64,000 nt of DNA, from assembly GCF_051014685.1 (NCBI RefSeq), contig NC_135058.1, positions 10,604,811-10,668,810 on the forward strand, given 5' to 3'. The notes beneath the pieces were generated by a model, which had not been told where the DNA came from, did not search any database, and saw only the letters and a list, made by a program, of their open reading frames with translations. A program made the translations under genes and the position numbers. Positions 1-9,700 of the stretch are shown piece after piece; position 1 is the first letter of the stretch; each line of letters opens with the position of its first letter. This stretch comes from Ptiloglossa arizonensis (lineage: Eukaryota > Arthropoda > Insecta > Hymenoptera > Colletidae).

Positions 1-812
1 ACGTCTCGACCTCTGGTCGAACGTACTATCTCAAATGGGCGTCTCTGCTCTCGCGAATAACCCTTTCTACGACCATCTTTTCACAGCTGTACAAAGTACT
101 TCGCAATGTATCTCTTGTGATCGATATCTCTTACGATAAAAGTACGACAACTTCGTGCACAAGTTGCGCGGTACTCCGTTGTTCACGTGACAGGAGATAA
201 AATGCCGGTGCATTATGAAATGCTACGAAATAATGAATTTTGCTCGGCGATAGTGCCGCGAACACCGTTTACACGTAACACGCGCATTTATTTTCATCGG
301 GATAATCCTTTGGAAATATTTACACGTAGAATATAGATCTGCGTGGATCGCGATTGTGCGAACACATCACTTCCACCTGTGCATCGTAGTCATTTGCATC
401 GGTAACGTTCGTAAGAATATGTTTTATCAGTACGTCGATCGTTATTTATCACGTCGAATCAGAACGTTGAACGTAGGTTGAGAAACACCGGGAGTGTTTG
501 CAATAAACTTGAATATTCGACCTAACGGGTGCAATGTTGCTCTTCGAAACAGTGTCTTGATACTTGTACTCGGTTTCTTTTATCGGTGAATGCATATGTT
601 GCAATGCTCATTTGTCCATAACGAGCTTCGAACCATTTTGCATCAATTTTTCGTAAGAGTGACAATCGTACATTGCAAAAAAGAAATGAACCCTCCGAAA
701 ACAATTCTTTCAACTTGAATTAATACCTAACATTAAGATGTGCTCCACTGTAAGATTTCATTCTCATTTTCATGTAAACTCTTCTGTATTAAGTTATTCG
801 ATGTATTTATAG
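1..812 (+). other. Intron or 5' flank of gene A
   Basis: No supportable coding exon is visible here. The stretch ends in a splice acceptor (AG at 811-812) that opens the last exon of gene A, so at least its 3' part is probably intron. I looked for a signal-peptide exon with a phase-0 GTAAGT donor, like those of the two genes downstream, and found none. The first exon is probably outside the window. Confidence 0.5.
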
Positions 813-950
813 GGATTCTTTGGCGGACGATCTAAACGATCCATCGTTAAAGAAATCATGGAAGCCAAATTGTTGAACGAGAAAGAAAAAGAGAAGGAGA
901 AGGAAGGAGCGAAGGAAACGAAAGCAGAGAACTCCGACAACAAGCATTAG
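813..950 (+). CDS. Gene A, 3' terminal exon (partial), Lys/Glu-rich protein
   Basis: This reads as the last exon of a gene whose earlier exon(s) lie upstream. It starts after a TTTATAG acceptor, opens in phase 0 with GFFGGRSKRS, and runs 45 codons to TAG at 948-950. The tail is dense in Lys and Glu (EKEKEKEKEG around 888-913). The family assignment rests on two similarities. The last ~25 intron bases and first exon bases match the equivalent place in gene B (TCTGTATTA, then TTCGATGT or CTCGATGT, then TTTA). The 3' UTR end also matches those of genes B and C. By analogy this would be the C-terminal part of a secreted low-complexity protein; no enzyme motif is present. The missing first exon keeps confidence moderate. 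Confidence 0.55.
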   Translation, partial: GFFGGRSKRSIVKEIMEAKLLNEKEKEKEKEGAKETKAENSDNKH

Positions 951-1097
951 TAACGAGTGATCTACTCAAACCCGCATTCGAAATGACGATCGACGTAAAT
1001 CCAAGGAACGCAGTGTCAACGAAAAGTTTATAACGATTATGACGATATGCCCGCGAGAAATTTCTGAGCACTTGATTTCGACACGAGATAATAATAG

Positions 1098-1140
1098 GCG
1101 CAACTACGCAACGCTTTTGTAACAAATTAAAACAGATACA
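1098..1140 (+). terminator. Gene A 3' UTR end element (poly(A) region)
   Basis: The block reads GCGCAACTACGCAACGC, then TTTTGTAACAAATTAAAAC. It aligns with 25930-25973 after gene C and 4151-4193 after gene B, where an AATAAA is present. Here the probable hexamer is ATTAAA at 1126-1131. Shared position and sequence indicate the conserved cleavage/polyadenylation end of a gene family. Confidence 0.5.
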
Positions 1141-2754
1141 TTTACCACAAGCACTATTTCCCTCCTATTTAGAATATCCATATGTTTCAGGAATCGGTTA
1201 AGCGATGTAAAAATATATGCAATGTACATTTCTTGATATATAATATATTTGATCCTTGAAGTTAATTATTCGTTTAATGGTTAAATAATTGGTCCTACAT
1301 CTCCCACCGTATGAATGTATAGAGAACTCTATCGTAGTAGTCTCTTTAGACTACTTTATCAACTGATTATTAAATAAGTCTACCGAAGTAGTCTTCGCTT
1401 TTAAATGACAAAAGTGGAACCTCCAGTTCTCTCGAAAGTGTCCTAGTATTTTTTTGCAATGGTAAAAACGACAAAACTTATCGAACAACCTAGTATCTTA
1501 TTGAGTTTCAATTCAGTGTATAAATTATTACTTGCAAACGGAAACACTGTATTACTTCTGCACCATATTGCTCTCTAATTTGGGAGACGAAGAGTCGAAA
1601 ATTATGATAGGTGACCTTGAACTATAAGTTGGTTTTATTCTCAATATTATGACGTCTAGCTTCCAACTGAAATATAGAAAAATATCGCATACGGTAAGTG
1701 TAATTTACAATGTCGTTCGATAATTTAAAAAAGAGTTGAAGGGGAGGGGGGCGATGGTCATGGCTTCTCTCGTCGTGCGTTACCGTAAGTTCGAGTTTCC
1801 CTCAGGATCTTTGGCGATAAAAATTTACATAGTGTTCTAGTTCAGGTTCCATAGCCTCGTTTACTTTTTAATCGTAAAATTTGCAAATGACATTGAGAAG
1901 CTAATATCTGCAAAGTGTCAAGGTAGACTTATACAAAATAGAATAGGGTGACTTTGAAACATTGTATGAATGAATTTCAAAAGTTTAGCATAGTATTTAA
2001 AAGTACCATTGATTTTCGAAGCTATGTAAGTAGACGATGGCTAAAGGTGATTGGTTATTTTAATTTCCTTTTTATGAATAAATATTCATCTCAAAAATAT
2101 ATATTGTTTTTTTATTCCCCCTTCAGATCCCCATTCGTGATGTTCAACTATTTGTTACGTATAGTTCTCGTCTTTACGAGGTAACTTGTAGATGGCGCAA
2201 GGCAATGGATCGTTAGCTATAAACTAACTCGACGTAGTTTATTCTAAAGTTGACGAAATAAAAATTTTGTTCCATAGGATGTGATCTTATATTTTTCACC
2301 ACTATAGTACGTATACGATGACTCGCGACAAACATAACTTGTTTACATATTCCTTACAAACGTATCAAAATTAAATTAAAAAATGTTTCTTTTTCAAACG
2401 TTCTTTCTTACTTCTTCAAAGAGCGCAATTTTCAATATAATAATGTAATATTGTTTTATGTTTTTTGAAAATGTTCGCCAATGCCAATCGAACAAAACGA
2501 TAACTGTACCATCGATTAAGTAAATACTTATCGTTAGTACAATAGAATAAAGTAAAATTAAATTTCGCAAGACCCTTCTTTGATTTTTGATACAAGTATG
2601 AAGAAATCTAAATCCAAATACACATATCTATATAAGAGAACGAAACGTATAAATATCGTCATCACGTATTTTTAATTTCTCGATGTGTATACGTGTATAT
2701 AACACGTGACTCTTAGTGCCACGTTGAAAGTGACCTTCCACTTTATAACCAAGC
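1141..2754. other. AT-rich intergenic spacer between genes A and B
   Basis: No coding exon is supported. The only local structure I see is a perfect 8-bp stem with a 4-base loop at 1336-1355 (AGTAGTCT, CTTT, AGACTACT). The rest is AT-rich sequence with chance short reading frames. Confidence 0.6.
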
Positions 2755-2886
2755 TGTTTAAACTATTACTAACGGGCGATTTTCGCATATGCATTTCTAC
2801 GCAGAACACAATAAGTTATGTTTGAGAAATTACTCTTACGGATGACAATTACGTCAGCAACGATCCAGTTGATAGCGACTATATAA
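2755..2886 (+). promoter_or_regulatory. Gene B promoter, conserved with gene C
   Basis: A TATATAA box sits at 2880-2886, 58 bases upstream of the ATG. Upstream are TGTTTAAACTATTA (2755-2768), an ATATGCA-TTTCTA element near 2787, and TTTGAGAAATTACTCTT (2821-2837) followed by ATGACAATTA and GCAAC. The same elements in the same order occur before gene C (6504-6652). Conservation between two otherwise dissimilar genes points to shared tissue control. Confidence 0.75.
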
Positions 2887-2943
2887 ACCAACTTCTGTGA
2901 GACACCAAACGCATGTAACTTCGTACACTCATTCGCTTCAAAG

Positions 2944-4044
2944 ATGAAGTTGATACTCGCCCTCCTTGTCACTGTTCTTGCATCGAGTGCCTATTGCCAA
3001 GATGCAAAGGCACAACCCGATAAAGGTGGAAACCCTCTTCAGGGTTTACTTCCAATGAATAATTCGGCACTGGAATCCGCAGCAAAACCACTCACCGATG
3101 CCATGAAACCTATCAGCGATGGTATGAAACCTATGACCGATGCTATGAAACCTATGACCGATGCTATGAAACCTATGACCGGTGCTATGAAACCTATCAC
3201 CGATGGCGTGAAACCTATCATCGATGGCGTGAAACCACCAGCGGAGGTAAGTCCATATTTACGATTTATTTAAAAATTCTCTCTCATAAAAAATAAATTA
3301 ACGATAAAAGAACACCGCGAATTTTGGAACAGGACATGTATTACGTTTGACTCTTTACTCACGCATTATCAATAAATTCGCGAACCTGAATCATACGAGC
3401 TATTTTCAATTATACGTGATGGAAAGTTTTTCAAAGAATAAAATATTATTCGAACGAATTTTATGCAACATTAACGATCGTTAATATTTCTCGAAAAATT
3501 GTCTGTATTATGTTACTCGATGTGTTTACAAGGAATCTGTTTACAGAAAGGAAAGGATAGTGCGAGTGGAAATTGGTTCAAAGCGGAAAAGGACCGACAA
3601 AAACAAAAGGTACAAAAATCCAAAACCGAAACCAAGGAGCAGGCGCAGAAAGTGAAAGAACGGCTTAAAGCCGAGAAGAACAAGAAGAAGAAGGACGAGG
3701 CACAGAAACCCGGGCAGCCGCCGAAAGGACAAGAGAAGCCGAATCCGAAGAATCCGAAGGAAGAGATGAAGAAACAGGAAAAGGCGGCGAAGGGACACGA
3801 AAAGTCGGCGAAGGAACACGAAAAGGCGGCGAAGGGACACGAAAAGTCGGCGAAGGAACACGAAAAGGCGGCGAAGGGACACGAAAAGGCGGCGAAAGAA
3901 CGCGCGAAGGAGCAACAAAAAAATATGCAGGACAAACGCAAGGCTGAGAAGGAGGCGCAAAAGAAATCGAAGGATGAACACAAGGAAGCTGCGAAGGAGG
4001 ATGGAAAACGTTTCATGGATAAACTTCGTAGTATGCTAGGTTAA
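2944..4044 (+). CDS. Gene B: secreted Lys/Glu-rich 7-residue-repeat protein, 266 aa
   Basis: Two exons. Exon 1 is 2944-3246 (101 codons) and ends at a GTAAGT donor. Exon 2 is 3547-4044 (165 codons plus TAA), after a CTGTTTACAG acceptor. The intron is 300 bases in phase 0. Residues 1-18 (MKLILALLVTVLASSAYC) are a clear signal peptide, with cleavage likely before Gln19. Exon 1 then carries seven to eight 7-residue repeats of the type KPMTDAM (3085-3246). Exon 2 is very Lys/Glu/Gln-rich and contains six 7-residue repeats of EKAAKGH or EKSAKEH (3778-3903), likely helical. The mature chain has no Cys. I chose the 3546/3547 acceptor because it is the one that joins in frame; the nearer AG at 3531-3532 does not. 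I recognise no family. The architecture suggests an extracellular structural or silk-associated protein, as inference only. The TATA box 58 bases upstream supports the start. Confidence 0.8.
3085..3246 (+). repeat. 21-bp coding repeat in gene B exon 1
   Basis: About 7.5 tandem copies of a 21-base unit encode KPMTDAM-type heptads (variants KPLTDAM, KPISDGM, KPMTGAM, KPITDGV, KPIIDGV). The central copies are nearly identical in DNA, which indicates recent slippage or unequal exchange. Confidence 0.9.
3778..3903 (+). repeat. 21/42-bp coding repeat in gene B exon 2
   Basis: Six 21-base units encode EKAAKGH and EKSAKEH alternately, so the effective DNA period is 42 bases. The last unit ends in EKAAKER. 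The heptad length equals that of the exon 1 repeat, although the motif is unrelated. Confidence 0.9.
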
Positions 4045-4205
4045 GTTTAACGTAAACGATCCGATTATTTTATTAAAAACAATAAATGCCCCGAAGATAT
4101 ACACGAGAACCTTTCGATCCTTGTATTTCTATCGGTTACTACGTAGTAGATGCAAGTAAGTGCAGCGTTTTGTACTGAATTCGAATAAATACATATTTTC
4201 CACAA
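4045..4205 (+). terminator. Gene B 3' UTR and poly(A) signals
   Basis: Two AATAAA hexamers follow the stop, at 4081-4086 and 4184-4189. The second lies inside the element (4151-4193, core GCAGCGTTTTGTACTGAATT) shared with genes A and C, so it is the more likely site used. Confidence 0.65.
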
Positions 4206-6503
4206 AGACTGTATTATTTCTTTATGCGAAATGTTCATCCGTGCGAAAGCAACTTTTTTATTGCGCGTTAAAGAGTAGCTGAGCAGTTGTTTGTAAATTA
4301 CAGTGTATACGTAATGTACCTGCATCGATGCAAATTCGTACTCCGAAATCTAATTCCTCGATTAGTGGCCGACAGGATGGTTTAGCACGTTCTGTACACT
4401 TAGCGTGGAAACTGTAGTCCTGAACAAAATCAACTGACTGCTCAAGGTCACTGCACAGACTGTCAGTTAGACCATGCCCCACTCCTACTTCCCTACTTTC
4501 CTACTTCCCTACTTCTCTACCCTACCCTTTCCTATCACCCACCCTAACCTACCCTACCACCCTACCCTAACCTATACTACCACCCTACCCTACTCTACTC
4601 TACTCTACTCTACTCTACTCTACTCTATTCTAATAGCTTGTCTCTTTGTTTGAGAGACAACGACCTGAATGGAATGGTGGAGATAGATTCTCCAGATGGC
4701 CAACTAATCTGTTTCAGCGATTATTATTTCAAGTGGTTTCTAATAACTACACATGTAATAAACAACTAAACAATAAAATCAGAAGATAGAACATTATTTT
4801 TCTTATTTTTGCTTTCGCAGTTTTCTGAAATATCCCCACACATACGAGGCATCCCAACACCAAAAAATCAATCGATTCAGTCCATTTATATCCACCCTTC
4901 TATTGTGTACTTTCATGTTTATTAACGACGCACTGTCGTCTGCGTGCAGTCTTGTATAATAAATATTCCGTTTTATACAGACTAACTGCTCCACTTTGAA
5001 AAGCCATTAAAACAAAAATTAATCGAACCTAAGTTAATTTACAACTAAACGATGTAATATCAGGCACTAAGGCACTACGCATACGAGCTATATAAGCTTT
5101 TCACTCTTGAATTTTATTTCAGTAGTTAGTTCAAAAAACATCTCGATTATTAATTTTATACTCTGCAACATTTAGCAGTAATTACAAAAAGATAAATAAA
5201 AATTTCTGCTTGTAAAGCATACATACCTCCTTTCATTCTACTCTCTTTATTAGTTTAGTTAATAAGCATATATGAAAATTACTTTTTATTTGTGTATGAA
5301 GTATTTATACATACACATGAACACTTTTTTAAAGGCTTCGAAAGTTTATCGCGACTCAGAACATGAATGAGATTTAGTGAACAATAAACTTTTAATATTT
5401 TTTTATTATTATTGCCATCTAGTAACATTTTTTCTTGTTCAACCTCTCCCTTCTACAGACTTGTCCCCTTAACCGATTTTTAATCAGAAATATGTAAAAA
5501 TTTACGAGGAATAGACCTACTTTCTATTACACTTACACGTAATAATAAAAAAAAGGAACAAGAAGAAGCAGCAAAACCAACGCAAATGCAAACTAAGCAT
5601 GTCATTTAAAAACAAAAATATAAAATATTAACGAACTACCAAGAATAGGAAGAGTATAGTTGTTTAAGCTAACTCAGAGCACCTAATATTATGAATATAA
5701 AATAGATATTGAATTAATCATATATAACTATAACTTTGTTTCTTTTTAAATTAAGAATTATGTCATCAATAAAAGCATACTTGAAAAATTTTGGTTTAAT
5801 TTAAAATTTGCAATCTCTAGCGGCATATTCCGATTTGTTTGTGTTTTTTCTTGCAAAAACCGAGAAATGTTGAAATGAAATCCTTAACTTTGGACAGCAG
5901 CCATTTTATTATAAAATCGTGTGTCACAATAAGCTTTACTCGACTGATAAAGAGATTAATTTAAGTGCAACAAAAACTTTTTCCTTCATACGCCTCAAAC
6001 GAACAAAAATATTAAACCTTGCTTTTCCATACGCTAAATTTTGATGAAAAACAATTTAAAATAAAAATATAACATATCTATGCATACATATTACAACCAT
6101 TCGCTCTTATTTCACTCCCCGAGAAATGTTAAATTCATTAATATGGATAATTATCCATTAGAAAATAAAAATGAAGAAGTCGATATTTTAAATTTCTTAT
6201 TCAAATACTTACCAACTTCCACTTCCGTGAAAGAGTGTAAAACGTTTATTAAAAACACTTGTTCCAATTCTAATAACGTCGAAGACAATATTAGAAGCAA
6301 TAAGCATATACAAGTTAAACAGATACACAATTTCCAATGTACAACATTATTGTTATCCATGAAGATTTAGTGCACACCTGCGTATTAATTTGTTACGATA
6401 ATTAAACAGTTTGACAGGACGTTGCGCACGTAAAGCTAACACACAGCACTTTCCTGCAACGATACAAAAAACACTTACGTTTCATCGTAATTTATAATCC
6501 AGA
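4206..6503. other. AT-rich intergenic spacer between genes B and C
   Basis: There is no supported gene. The spacer holds a CCTAC/CTACT-rich array (4481-4632), an 8-bp hairpin just after it (TTGTCTCT at 4638-4645, AGAGACAA at 4653-4660), and otherwise AT-rich DNA. A 96-codon open frame at 6080-6370 has no visible promoter, splice partner or recognised motif and could be chance. Confidence 0.6.
4481..4632. repeat. CCTAC/CCTAA-like minisatellite and (CTACT)n
   Basis: A pyrimidine-rich stretch begins with ~10-base units (CTACTTCCCT), passes through CCTAACCTACC and CCTACCCTAACC segments, and ends in about nine clean CTACT pentamers. The middle part resembles degenerate insect telomeric (TTAGG)n read on the other strand. 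The resemblance may be coincidental. Confidence 0.85.
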
Positions 6504-6652
6504 TGTTTAAACTATTAGGTAAGTCAATTTTAACGACGATATGCACCTTTCTATGTTGAACGAAACACGAGGTAATATTTGAGAAATTACTCTTCCTAAT
6601 GACAATTATGTTATTTGCAACTACATGACACGTGGCCTTTTTGACTATATAA
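6504..6652 (+). promoter_or_regulatory. Gene C promoter, conserved with gene B
   Basis: A TATATAA box lies at 6646-6652, 54 bases before the ATG. Upstream are TGTTTAAACTATTA (6504-6517), an ATATGCACCTTTCTA element near 6540, and TTTGAGAAATTACTCTT (6578-6594) followed by ATGACAATTA and GCAAC. The order and approximate spacing match the gene B promoter. Confidence 0.75.
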
Positions 6653-6705
6653 GCCGGCTTGTGAGCTGCACTAAACATAACTTTGCATACACGTTCGGTG
6701 CGACG

Positions 6706-9700
6706 ATGAAGTGCATTGTCTTACTGATTTGCGTTCTGGTAGTGGCGGCCTATGGCCGACATGTGCCTCAACCAGATGGAAGTATACACGGGGCAATTCA
6801 AACTGCAATGAAATATTTACCCTATCCTGGTTATCGAGGAAACTACGTCATTCCTGGTCACCGGAAAGCAAAGGTAAGTCCCTTATTGATGACATGTTTT
6901 AGAATACCAACCTCTTGAAAACTTGCAATTTATCCGCACACAAGAGTACCAATACACAGGAATAGCAAATATACTTCAAACTGCTGTTTATAAAATTCAT
7001 TCGATACATTATCAATATTCAAATACAGCAAGCATGTTAATATCTCCGTCTGAAATTCAGCATTTCCCGTTTAAGTGGAGAGCATCAAACTTCAAACAAA
7101 TTCAAAGAAAATTTCCATCGCAAATTTTATCACAATTTGAGACTAAATACATCTACAATTCGAGCACACATTACTCTACGAAAATAAAATAAAACAGAAA
7201 CAGGCAGACATTACCCTTATAACAACAAAATATTACTACACTCATAAGAAACTGAACTCAGTACCTAACTAACAATAAATAATAGCGAAAAAAAAATCAA
7301 TAAGAGCGAGCTACCAATTGGTGCAACATATATTTATAGGATCACAACAATGAAAAAGCGGCCGGACACGTTAAGGATGTTAACAAGGCTACAATCGACA
7401 AGGAAAAAACACAATCAACAAATAAGATCTCATGCGACCAAGGACAATCACAAACATACGAAACAAATGAAGCCGAAAAGAGCCGAGAACAGACAGAAGC
7501 TCGGATGATGCAATCTGATCAGGCACAACAAAAGTATTCAAATGAACAGCAACGATCAAAAACTGAAACAAGTAATTCCGAGCAGAAAATCCAGAATATA
7601 AATCAGGAGAGTACTCAGTCGAAAAACGTACAAGCATCAGAAATTGAAAAAAACCAATCAATACAGAAACTTAAAGAATCCGAATCAAAAAATATTCACT
7701 CCGAACAAGAACGCGAACGCTTAAGGGAGGAGAGTCTTCGGGCCCAAAAGTCCAAGGAATCCGAACATGAAAGTAGTAAATCCGTGAATGTGCAGAAATC
7801 ACAATCCAGTCAATCCAACGTAGCATCTGAGAAGGAAATTCGACGATCTGAACACGAAAATGTGAATACTGCGCAAAGTAACAAACACGTGAGTCAGGAG
7901 AGCCTTCAGGCCCAAAAGGTAAAGGAGTCCGAAACCGAGAAGAGCAAATCGGTGAAGGAACTTCAGGAATCCCAATCGAAGAACGTACATTCTGAACAGG
8001 AACGCGAACGTCTAAAGGAGGAGAGTCTTCGGGCCCAAAAGTCGAAGGAATCCGAACATGAAAGTAGTAAATCCGTAAATGTGCAGAAATCACAATCCAG
8101 TCAATCCAACGTAGCATCTGAGAAGGAAATTAAACGATCTGAACACGAAAATTTGAATACTGCTCAAGGTAACAAACACGGAGGTCAGGAAAACCTTCAG
8201 GCCCAAAAGGTAAAGGAATCCGAACATGAAAGTAGTAAATCCGTGAATGTGCAGAAATCGCAATCCAGTCAATCCAACATAGCATCTGAGAAGGAAATTC
8301 GACGATCTGAACACGAAAATCTGAATACTGCGCAAAGCAACAAACACGTGAGTCAGGAGAGCCTTCAGGCCCAAAAGGTAAAGGAGTCCGAAACCGAGAA
8401 GAGCAAATCGGTGAAGGAAGTACAGAAATCCCAATCGAAGAACGTACATTCAGAACAGGAACGCGAACGTCTAAAGGAAGAGAGTCTTCGGGCCCAAAAG
8501 TCGAAGGAATCCGAACATGAAAGTAGTAAATCCGTGAATGTGCAGAAATCACAATCCAGTCAATCCAACATAGCATCTGAGAAGGAAATTCGACGATCTG
8601 AAAACGAGAATTTGAATACTGCTCCAGGTAACAAACACGGAGGTCAGGAGAGCCATCAGGCCCAAAAGGTAAAGGAATCCGAAATAGAGAAGAGCAAATC
8701 CGTGAATGTTCAGAAATCGAACTCCAATCAAGCAAGCGGAACTTCTGAAAAAGAAGTACAACGATCTGAACACGAAAATTTGAATACTGCGCAAAGTAAC
8801 AAACACGTGAGCCAGGAGAGCCATCAGGCCCAAAAGGTAAAGGAGTCCGAAACCGAGAAGAGCAAATCGGTGAAGGAACTTCAGGAATCCCAATCGAAGA
8901 ACGTACATTCTGAACAGGAACGCGAACGTCTAAAGGAGGAGAGTCTTCGGGCCCAAAAGTCGAAGGAATCCGAACATGAAAGTAGTAAATCCGTGAATGT
9001 GCAGAAATCGCAATCCAGTCAATCCAACGTAGCATCTGAGAAGGAAATTCGACGATCTGAACACGAAAATGTGAATACTGCGCAAAGTAACAAACACGTG
9101 AGTCAGGAGAGCCTTCAGGCCCAAAAGGTAAAGGAGTCCGAAACCGAGAAGAGCAAATCGGTGAAGGAACTTCAGGAATCCCAATCGAAGAACGTACATT
9201 CTGAACAGGAACGCGAACGTCTAAAGGAGGAGAGTCTTCGGGCCCAAAAGTCGAAGGAATCCGAACATGAAAGTAGTAAATCCGTAAATGTGCAGAAATC
9301 AAAATCCAGTCAATCCAATGTAGCATCTGAGAAAGAAATTAAACGATCTGAACACGAAAATTTGAATACTGCTCAAGGTAACAAACACGGAGGTCAGGAG
9401 AACCTTCAGGCCCAAAAGGTAAAGGAATCCGAACATGAAAGTAGTAAATCCGTGAATGTGCAGAAATCGCAATCCAGTCAATCCAACGTAGCATCTGAGA
9501 AGGAAATTCGACGATCTGAACACGAAAATGTGAATACTGCGCAAAGTAACAAACACGTGAGTCAGGAGAGCCTTCAGGCCCAAAAGGTAAAGGAGTCCGA
9601 AACCGAGAAGAGCAAATCGGTGAAGGAACTTCAGGAATCCCAATCGAAGAACGTACATTCTGAACAGGAACGCGAACGTCTAAAGGAGGAGAGTCTTCGG

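Noticed and set aside
3513..4016. Phe/Ser/Leu-rich minus-strand frames over gene B exon 2
   Set aside because: Antisense of a Lys/Glu repeat; no independent evidence.
6080..6370. 96-codon plus-strand frame in the B-C spacer
   Set aside because: AT-rich, with no promoter, splice partner or recognised motif; could be chance. Left as a note only.
6923..7192. 89-codon frame inside gene C intron 1
   Set aside because: Not in frame with either exon and no retained-intron logic.
7505..7507. ATG at 7505 as the start of the giant protein
   Set aside because: The frame is open 55 codons further up to a splice acceptor at 7339, and a signal-peptide exon with a TATA box joins it in phase; an internal start would lose the secretion signal.
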